DNA from: Haemaphysalis longicornis
Taxonomy: Eukaryota > Arthropoda > Arachnida > Ixodida > Ixodidae
Reading direction: 5' to 3'
Assembly (NCBI GenBank): GCA_013339765.2
Contig: CM023448.1
Location: 193,728,409-193,792,408, forward strand
DNA: 64,000 nt
The notes beneath the pieces were generated by a model. The model saw only the letters and a program-made list of their open reading frames with translations. It was not told the DNA's origin and searched no databases. A program made the position numbers and the translations under genes. Positions 60,201 to 64,000 of the stretch are shown piece by piece; positions within the stretch are counted from its first letter, which is position 1, and each line of letters starts with the position of its first letter.

Positions 60201-60544
60201 TTCATGAAAGTGTCGTTGTTGAGAATGGCACGTCGGCCCTGTGGGTCTTTCGTTATGGCCGCCCGAATACCGACGAGGGTCGTCAAGGCGGATCGACAAA
60301 CGACGCAGACGTAGACGCCGGCTACGCACTCACGCTCGGTGTGCAGCGTTTTAAAGCACGTGACAAACCTCAGGGCCATTTCGTGGATGGTTTCAAACTT
60401 CGGAGACGACTGCTTGAAGCGTTCCCTTTCGGCTTCTCTCGCGCTGCGAAGGTCATCCTGGTCACCAACACTGCAGGCAGACCGACGATAGTGTCCTTCA
60501 ATGCCTTGCCCCTCCACAGACGTTGCGCATTCGCCAGAAATCAT
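36243..60544 (-). CDS. Tudor / ARM-like / Schlafen AlbA_2 protein, four-exon model
   Basis: Model: join of 60544-59500, 54464-54279, 50224-50084 and 36883-36243 on the minus strand, 2013 nt, 670 aa plus stop, all junctions phase 1. Residues 1-227: unassigned, helix-rich (HEMALRFVTCF, GVYVCVVCRSALTTLVGIR). Residues about 228-348: extended Tudor domain, with VSSLDVSGVIDAQHLWVY, a conserved VG, and the core VVWSMDRGNFYRVN followed by LLPSFKQLPPAVSLGRV. Residues 349-457: armadillo/HEAT-like helices (LAHLGAVEVLADLL, RMVTIQCLAQLCS). Residues about 490-640: Schlafen AlbA_2-type fold (LAKLACSFLNT, TVFYGISREGRVHGVRL, VYTTLDGDCYLRSGG). Tudor domains bind methyl-arginine partners in germ granules, and Schlafen domains can be RNases, so a small-RNA role is an inference. 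The start may lie upstream. Further exons could exist in the long introns, and a two-gene reading is possible though phases argue against it. Confidence 0.6.
36884..40101 (-). other. Last intron of the Tudor-Schlafen gene, proximal part
   Basis: No exon or named repeat recognised. An (AAAT)n microsatellite lies at about 39284-39308. The intron continues to 50083 and includes the LTR elements below. Confidence 0.6.
40102..41220 (+). repeat. 5' LTR
   Basis: Starts tgttatgttcgggctccccg and ends gaggcgaaatttaac directly before the primer binding site. Contains an AATAAA (gtaaataaacctaat near 41048-41062) and a 33-bp GC-rich segment around 40573-40605 that the second LTR lacks. Length 1119 bp. 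Confidence 0.85.
41221..41238 (+). promoter_or_regulatory. Primer binding site, tRNA-Ser type
   Basis: TGGCGCAGTCGGCAGGAT follows the 5' LTR directly. Its reverse complement ends CGACTGCGCCA, matching the 3' end plus CCA typical of eukaryotic serine tRNAs. Confidence 0.75.
41335..41795 (+). repeat. 65-bp tandem repeat array in the LTR-element leader
   Basis: The block caacggggcgacacctcagc recurs exactly 65 bp apart at 41471, 41536, 41601, 41666 and 41731, with less regular units before 41471. About six to seven units in total. Because 65 is not a multiple of three, the repeat cannot encode one constant peptide repeat. Confidence 0.9.
41907..42872 (+). CDS. ORF of the non-autonomous LTR element, function unknown
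   Basis: 321 codons from ATG, the only long sense ORF in the interior. Residues about 15-50 (VLEIEELRAELALKNAQHAL) and 68-90 are Glu/Ala/Leu/Lys-rich and look like coiled coil. The middle is Ala/Val/Ser-rich, and the last 90 residues are basic and Cys-containing but have no regular CCHC knuckle. It sits where gag would be, so a Gag-like or RNA-packaging role is possible, but I recognise no family. The reading frame is intact. Confidence 0.55.
   Translation: MATMLTRCRGTDQKVSAIVLEIEELRAELALKNAQHALEKARLAGSRGAGSPSAWAAEELSAQLAQGRAEIAYEKAKLRKIGGLEEDANVFTVFVPSWALRAPRGKESGNVVEVAEATPVVGQHGTVPTATEEIGESRKTDVLAAAIPSVAAGSVAVATQENVESSTAPCADIDSAANREEPRVDELTKRLSEAAESILISEEAEEAQGSGKGSGSARLIVELPCAKHECAGGPRRLERRSIPTCPRTRKAAAGVAAQVRHRRTRYRRVGCSFSPGGTGHREPNQGSCRISWWRMKRNQLPCDGRCVPPWKGAFALNSVQC
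42873..43895 (+). other. LTR-element interior, 3' part
   Basis: About 1 kb between the ORF and the second LTR. T-runs at 43005-43016 and near 43450; no coding signal and no pol-like motif. Ends with the purine-rich tract agtgcggagg. Confidence 0.7.
43896..44980 (+). repeat. Second LTR, same orientation
   Basis: Matches 40102-41220 almost base for base but lacks 33 bp near 44367. It is followed by tggcgcagtc, the first ten bases of a primer binding site, which a 3' LTR should not have. Confidence 0.85.
44991..46054 (-). repeat. Third LTR with partial primer binding site, inverted and truncated
   Basis: The reverse complement matches the other LTRs up to gtacgctggttgcggcc and stops at about 46054, so about 65 bp of the LTR start are missing. 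It keeps the 33-bp segment absent from the second LTR. It begins with gactgcgcca, the mirror of the preceding ten bases. Confidence 0.85.
46055..47559. other. Intron sequence with low-complexity tracts
   Basis: Contains a 23-base C-run (46666-46688), the hairpin at 46796-46861, an A-run (47478-47497) and a G-run (47499-47524). No exon is recognised. Confidence 0.65.
46796..46861. repeat. Perfect hairpin, 29-bp arms, 8-bp loop
   Basis: The left arm 46796-46824 (cgaagacgaaggaagtgtac and on to caaggac) is the exact reverse complement of 46833-46861. Imperfect pairing continues outward: ttggataaaac near 46770 against gttttatccaa near 46873. Confidence 0.9.
47560..48424 (+). mobile_element. Pogo-like DNA element, TACCGTATTTACTCG ends
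   Basis: The left end TACCGTATTTACTCGCGTAA and the reverse complement of the right end (TACCGTATTTACTCGCATAA) match over nearly 30 bp. Length 865 bp. It carries the 5' part of a transposase gene (48045-48200) but no catalytic region. Confidence 0.85.
48045..48200 (+). pseudogene. Pogo/Tigger-like transposase N-terminal remnant
   Basis: ATG at 48045 gives MGKNAS, then a TAG, then in the same frame TAAFKLKAIEYAIEHGNRAA and GRHFGVTVFNVRYW. This is the helix-turn-helix start typical of pogo/CENP-B-like transposases. The early stop and lack of downstream coding make it non-functional. Confidence 0.7.
48425..48888. other. Intron sequence, nothing recognised
   Basis: Between the pogo-like element and the SINE. 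Open frames here show no domain. Confidence 0.6.
48889..49130 (+). repeat. tRNA-derived SINE (tick Ruka-like), full length
   Basis: Best copy in the window. A-box region tggctcattggctaagg (48899), B box ggttcgattcc (48943-48953), then the body ggtggtcaaaattaatccag and ggtaaacctcataactatca at the tail. It sits in the last intron of the Tudor-Schlafen gene, opposite to that gene. Confidence 0.85.
49230..49377. mobile_element. Right end of a TTAAAGG-type MITE
   Basis: The sequence tttcaaataaagcgaagttg, and then the end ccccatggtccctttaa, parallels the right end of 14419-14932 (tttcaaattaaacgaagttg, ttcatggctcctttaa). The left end is not found. Confidence 0.55.
49378..50083 (-). other. Intron sequence upstream of the donor of exon 3
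   Basis: AT-rich, no recognised exon or repeat. Confidence 0.6.
50084..50224 (-). CDS. Exon 3 of the Tudor-Schlafen gene
   Basis: Acceptor cttctcttgttcccag and donor GTAAGC. 141 nt, phase 1 to phase 1; joins exon 2 through a Gly codon. Encodes RLKRLLGRYQDNCFAMVGEE, then KLRLVDLVQAVFFRNEELML and EYADSD: amphipathic, probably the next helices of the ARM-like stretch. Confidence 0.72.
50225..51956 (-). other. Intron 2 of the Tudor-Schlafen gene, distal part
   Basis: No recognised exon. The intron spans 50225-54278 and also holds a DNA element and a SINE. Confidence 0.6.
51957..52503. mobile_element. Non-autonomous DNA element, TACAGTC ends, 547 bp
   Basis: The left end TACAGTCGAGTCCACTTATA pairs with the right end (reverse complement TACAGTCTAGTCCACTTTTA). 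The motif tataacgat/tataacaat recurs inside both ends. It has the same type of ends as the elements at 21164 and 23771. Confidence 0.85.
52504..52676 (-). repeat. tRNA-derived SINE (tick Ruka-like), truncated head, minus orientation
   Basis: Minus-strand body with ggagccctccactacgg and gatggaggcgaaaagcaaaa, ending within the B box (ggaatcgaac on the plus strand). It abuts the right end of the 51957-52503 element with no spacer. Confidence 0.8.
52677..54278 (-). other. Intron sequence with microsatellites
   Basis: Includes (CA)n then (CT)n at 53934-54007 and an A-run of about 34 at 54218-54251, just past the donor of exon 2. No exon is recognised. Confidence 0.65.
53934..54007. repeat. (CA)n-(CT)n compound microsatellite
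   Basis: About 20 CA units, a short cgca stretch, then about eight CT units. Confidence 0.95.
54279..54464 (-). CDS. Exon 2 of the Tudor-Schlafen gene (ARM-like)
   Basis: Bounded by a TTTTCTTGCAG acceptor and a GTAAGC donor (minus strand). 186 nt, phase 1 to phase 1. Encodes SFHVFMVTKLAHLGAVEVLA, then DLLHCPDYETRMVTIQCLAQ and LCSRQRGRQVVSDSGCVSKAL. The helix-turn-helix pattern is typical of one armadillo/HEAT unit. Confidence 0.75.
54465..55770 (-). other. Intron 1 of the Tudor-Schlafen gene, proximal part
   Basis: No recognised exon or repeat. Confidence 0.6.
55771..56690 (-). mobile_element. LINE 3' end with RNase H remains
   Basis: On the minus strand, 56650-56540 reads DPRSLLVWAVRDKVARLAQR and MRLQWVPGHRGQTNWP, the C-terminal part of an RNase H domain (WVPGH). 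After frame changes, RVGCVWTAERKHRLEL and a Cys-rich DPSCQHCQRLSRPC follow, as in LINE ORF2 C-termini. The 3' end is a (TTCA)n repeat (aatgaatgaatgaatgaatt at about 55774-55791, plus strand). Degenerate and truncated; clade not assigned. Confidence 0.65.
56691..58183 (-). other. Intron 1 of the Tudor-Schlafen gene, central part
   Basis: No recognised exon or repeat. An A-run lies near 57234-57246. Confidence 0.6.
58184..58737. mobile_element. MITE, TTAAAGGCCAACTGCACTCA ends
   Basis: The left end TTAAAGGCCAACTGCACTCA and the reverse complement of the right end (TTAAAGGCCAAGTGCACTCG) match with few differences. The interior is GC-rich (58340-58620) with open frames but no recognisable protein. 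Length 554 bp. Confidence 0.85.
58738..59499 (-). other. Intron 1 of the Tudor-Schlafen gene, next to the GC donor
   Basis: No repeat recognised. Reads GCAAGT at its 5' end (59499-59494, minus strand). Confidence 0.6.
59500..60544 (-). CDS. Exon 1 of the Tudor-Schlafen gene (N-terminus and Tudor domain)
   Basis: The open frame runs unbroken from upstream of 60622. The first in-frame ATG is at 60544 (MISGECATSVEGQG). The frame stays open up to a TAA at about 60730, including the motif LICATCST, so a non-ATG start or missing 5' exon is possible. A second option is an ATG at 60725 in another frame, with a 55-bp intron (60603-60549, GTAGGT to TTGCAG) joining in phase. The exon ends GTA-CAA-G before GCAAGT, a GC-type donor; no GT donor here fits the phase of the next exon. 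Confidence 0.7.
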
Positions 60545-60725
60545 CGTGCTGCAAGTTGCACAAATCAATGAGTTAAACCCACGGCTGTTGATTTTGTACC
60601 TACTGCGTCGCAGCAATTGCACCGTCGCTTTCTGTGCTCTTAACGCACTCGAAGTGCAGCAGTTGCTTGAACTCGGCGGCAGGACTTCTATGCAAGTGTC
60701 GATTTTCCGATATTCCGCAATGCAT

Positions 60726-61298
60726 TAGTGCCAATAAGTTGCAAAAGGCATTCCAACAGGAAGGAACCTGAAATAACGACGTCTGTACAAACGCTGCTAG
60801 AACCAGTTGTCCGTCCTACGTCAAGCCATCTGCGCGCCAAACTACCTCGTGGCAACGCGGTTTTTGTGTTATTCGTTGGATTTGAATCCTTCGCCCTTCC
60901 CTCCAAGCCATTTCCACCATGCATGAAACTCTATGCCTCCATGATGCCTCGTCACGCCTCGTCCAAGCCTTTCCGCCTTTCCCTCACTTCCCGCTTTCCA
61001 CCCACTACCACCACTGCCACTACCGATATGGCGGCGCTAGTATCCCAAAGGACTCCAATTCATTTTTTTCCCTTTTTAACTACTATTTACTACTCAACAC
61101 ACGCGAAAAAGCAACAAAAACAAATTTAACAATACATCATGTCTTTTTTTTGTTTAAAAAAAGGGTGTTATTTTTTATCATCACCATTATCGGATGCCAG
61201 TCCAGTCGTGTAGAGCAACGCCACCTTTGTAGAGTCAGAAACGCGCAAGTGGCCCGCCCGCACGTCTCGTCTATCCAAAATACATAGCTCATAAGAAC
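60726..61298. promoter_or_regulatory. Shared intergenic region between divergent genes
   Basis: Separates the 5' end of the minus-strand Tudor-Schlafen gene from the PSMB7 start. No coding signal or repeat is seen and no TATA box could be placed with confidence. A bidirectional promoter is inferred from the head-to-head layout only. Confidence 0.5.
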
Positions 61299-61363
61299 AT
61301 GGCCGCCGCCGCCGCTATTCCAGCAGAGCCTGCTTCGGGATTTTGTTTCGAAAATTGCCGCAG
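61299..61363 (+). CDS. PSMB7: PSMB7 exon 1 (coding part)
   Basis: MAAAAAIPAEPASGFCFENC, Arg and the first two bases of the next Arg codon; donor GTGAGG. The ATG lies in a good context (agaacATGg). Confidence 0.9.
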
Positions 61364-61885
61364 GTGAGGATTGTGTGACAGCAAGATGTAGACGTGCTAC
61401 GATTACTTCCTGACAATGTATAGCGCAGCTTTCTATCGGTTAAATCGTGCGTGCAGCTTAGGACGTCTCTCAGCTTCATCCGTCAAGAATGATTCGACAC
61501 ATTTCGTTGGGGAAGGTTCATTTGAGCTCGTTATCCAGTTTAATTGACTGCAATGCGCGCTGCTGCTTTTCCACGTTTGTTTTGAAAGAGCGTATTTCTA
61601 AATTCCGGCGGGGATTATATTTGATTCTTTCAGGAATGCGTTCCTGCAAGCACAGGGGTTGCCGATGCCCAAGGCAACAAAGACTGGCACTACCATCGCT
61701 GGGATAGTGTTCGCGGTGAGATTGCCTTCACAAATAGCCACTGTTTTGCTAGATGTGAGTAATGTTGTGTTTTTTTGCTTTTGCCAGGACGGAGTGATCT
61801 TGGGTGCGGATACCCGGGCCACGTCTGGAAATATCGTGGCGGACAAGAACTGCAAAAAGATCCATTACCTTGCTCCAAATATCTA
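61299..61885 (+). CDS. PSMB7: Proteasome subunit beta type-7, first three exons (continues past window)
   Basis: Exons 61299-61363, 61634-61715 and 61788-61885 join in phase (2, 0, then 2). They encode the trypsin-like beta2 subunit of the 20S proteasome. The propeptide is about 40 residues (FCFENCRRNAFLQAQG, ending KATKTG); self-cleavage would expose Thr41 as catalytic Thr1 of TTIAGIVFADGVILGADTRA. The catalytic Asp17 (GADTRA) and Lys33 (ADKNCKK) are both present. Exon 3 ends HYLAPNI plus TA, in phase 2 before GTATGT. In mammals a Lys stands where this has Ala in VFADG, at the exon 2/3 junction. The next exon, expected to continue the active subunit, was not found before 64000, so intron 3 exceeds 2.1 kb. 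Confidence 0.93.
61634..61715 (+). CDS. PSMB7: PSMB7 exon 2
   Basis: Acceptor ttgattctttcag, donor GTGAGA. Encodes RNAFLQAQGLPMPKATKTGT and TIAGIVFA, with the propeptide cleavage site G-T-T. Confidence 0.92.
61788..61885 (+). CDS. PSMB7: PSMB7 exon 3
   Basis: After a 72-bp intron (ttgcttttgccag). Encodes DGVILGADTRATSGNIVADK and NCKKIHYLAPNI. Confidence 0.92.
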
Positions 61886-64000
61886 GTATGTTTTGATTGG
61901 GCTTCATGCTGGCTTTTTTTTTACATTTTGTGAATGGCAGCCTTGTTTCCCCGCAGGTGTGCTTTACACGTTTGTTCGAAACATGCAATCATTCTCTTTG
62001 CTGTTGTGGTCTATGAATGCGAAATTTGCATTTTTCTACTCAAAGGTGGTCATTTGTTGTACTAGCTATCTTGGCCGCCGGGGATCATTGTCGTGATTTT
62101 CGGCCTTTGGTAGTTTTCCGTGCGGTGCTTCATTGTTGTGTTGATGTGTAGCAGTGAGACATCATGACTTTCACATTATGGTGTTGATTCCCGCTGCAGC
62201 GGGCCAGATAGTTCCTGGGAGAAAATGGACCTTTTTCCAGTACCGTTCCTTCTAGCAGGCCACCACGGTGAACTAAAATGGTAGTAAGGCACGCCCCCCC
62301 CCCCAAAAGTCTGGCTTTCGCAGAACTCGTGCACAAAATATTCTGGCTCTGCAGTCCCTCTCGCACCCACCCGTCATCCGTTCCTTTCACATGAATGTCA
62401 TGGTAGCAAACGAACGTTCCGTGACTAAACTGCGGTGATCGAAGCAGCCCTTTTTCTTTACTTTTTTTTTTTCATTCTCGTTACTCCCTTATTGGTAGCC
62501 ATGTGCTCGCAGCATGGTTAACTTCAAATGTCTTTGCCCCTATCCTTTGAAAGCTTTTTCTATGTGCTCATACGAACTCGCCACAAGCTGTCGACAGTGA
62601 AAAAATAAAAACGTGCTGCGCTAGAAAGCATGGCCACTCCCCAAGCAAAAAGCTGAGGGGTGCCCTTTTGTTTATTTTGCCGGAGGCGCCTGCCAACAGT
62701 GGCGGACCAACAGCCCGGGCAGCGCAGATCGCTACTGGAAAAGGGTCCATTTTAGCCATACTAGCAAGCACGATTGAAATGCGAACGCAGCACATGGCTC
62801 TTGATGCTTGCTTGTCTACCTGGTGAGCACCTGAGCACTATTAGAGCACAGTCTGGTCAATCCAGCAAAGCACAGGACATCCGCTTCACCATTTTCGTTA
62901 AGAGCTTGTCAAGTTTTTTTGGAGGCTTAATCAGATAGCATAGCCCAGTAGAGGCCATGCATTGTACTAGCTGGACTGCTTCATCTCGCATGGCATATGG
63001 GACCAAAGCACAGCTAGTTGAAGTATCGATGATTTTGCAAACTCCAACATCTTGCTTCCCAGAAGCCCTTGAAATTCAAATGCCATTGGTTTCTATTGGT
63101 CGGCCAAAGTTGAAATGCACAATAACTAGCCTCTCCCGCCTTTCCACCAACATAACAGGCTTGTGACAAGTGGCCGGAGTTTGTAGCCAGAATTCACATA
63201 AACTACCCAGGTAATAGCTTTTCGGTGGTGTATTAAGTAGTTCTGATTGTATCTCTTGAGAACACGGGTGTAAAAACATGCACATCGAATATTAGAACAG
63301 AACATTAATTTTCTACAGAAAGGCTGCTCTTCGTCTCAATGCATATTTTTGTTCCGAGATATGTGCACCTTCTGATAATCTGTTTATGACAAGTTTTTTT
63401 TTTAGTGCTGAGCTCTGTCTTATGAGAATGGCAAATACATCAAATGTTTTTGGGCTTCTTTTCTTGTTAGATATGATTGGATTTGACTTGACCTCACTAC
63501 AATCCAAACATATCTAAGTTAATGGGAAAGGGTTGTACAGTGCATTTCTGGTTCCTACTGGCACTAACTGCACTTTTGTCTGCTTCCATGCTGGTTGGTA
63601 ACTGGCACTAATCATTGCATTTCAGTTTGAGGCACCAGTTCAAACTGAAGCATGTGCTAAATCTTCTGTTTTTGTTAGCTTGAAGCAAGAACAGTTCTAA
63701 CAGCACGTAAGTGCGAGCATATGAGGATCTTTGTTCCACGCAAGGCACCGTAGGTGCCGGGCTTTGCTCTTTGTAGTCGCATTAAACGTGCAGTTGTGTA
63801 TAATTGATTGAAAGAAGCTTCGTGCTTGCTTCTTCAATTTTGCAAGCATTCGCTTAACATCGGAAACTGCTGTTATTCAAGGAAAATGAAATATTTTTGT
63901 GTTAGGTGTGGCTGGTGTTGCATGCACACTTGAGCCATTATTGAAAGCGTCATTATTGTGTACGGTGGAAGTTCTATAGAGTGTGTTGTGGAATATTAGC
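61886..64000 (+). other. PSMB7 intron 3, open at the window edge
   Basis: Begins GTATGT. No exon, gene or named repeat recognised; T-runs near 61915, 62463 and 63395. Confidence 0.75.

Overview
The window is arthropod nuclear DNA, most likely from an ixodid (hard) tick. The genes are split by GT-AG introns of 0.07 to more than 13 kb. The introns are packed with small transposons, including several copies of a tRNA-derived SINE that resembles the Ruka-type SINEs of ticks. Three protein-coding genes can be supported; all other long open frames look like shadows or transposon remains.

Layout. (1) 82-26683, plus strand: a complete nine-exon gene for splicing factor 1 (SF1/branchpoint-binding protein, 603 aa). 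All exon phases match and the order is U2AF ligand motif, SPSP motif, KH-QUA2, two CCHC zinc knuckles, Gly-rich linker, Pro-rich tail. Its 12.4-kb second intron holds a decayed hAT-type transposase. Later introns hold MITEs, fold-back elements, SINEs and nested pogo-like elements. (2) 36243-60544, minus strand: a four-exon gene model of 670 aa whose exons join in phase. It encodes an N-terminal unassigned helical region, an extended Tudor domain, an armadillo-like helical stretch and a C-terminal Schlafen AlbA_2-type domain. I do not recognise this architecture as a named protein. Tudor domains are typical of piRNA-pathway scaffolds, and Schlafen-like nucleases process piRNA precursors in nematodes, so this is the most interesting gene here. 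(3) 61299 to beyond the window, plus strand: the first three exons of proteasome subunit beta type-7 (PSMB7). It is divergent from gene 2 across about 0.6-0.75 kb, which probably contains both promoters.

The 13-kb last intron of the Tudor-Schlafen gene carries a non-autonomous LTR retrotransposon (40102-44980). It has a tRNA-Ser-type primer binding site, a 65-bp tandem repeat in its leader and one ORF without recognisable pol. Its downstream LTR abuts a third, inverted LTR, forming a perfect palindromic junction with arms of about 1.06 kb (43896-46054). Many short elements sit elsewhere in the window: a TTAAAGG-ended MITE group, three TACAGTC-ended elements, a TACCGTATTTACTCG-ended element with a broken pogo-like helix-turn-helix, a LINE 3' end with RNase H remains, and several perfect hairpins.

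Limits: exon joins come from phase, splice consensus and protein similarity judged by eye. No transcript evidence or database search was available.
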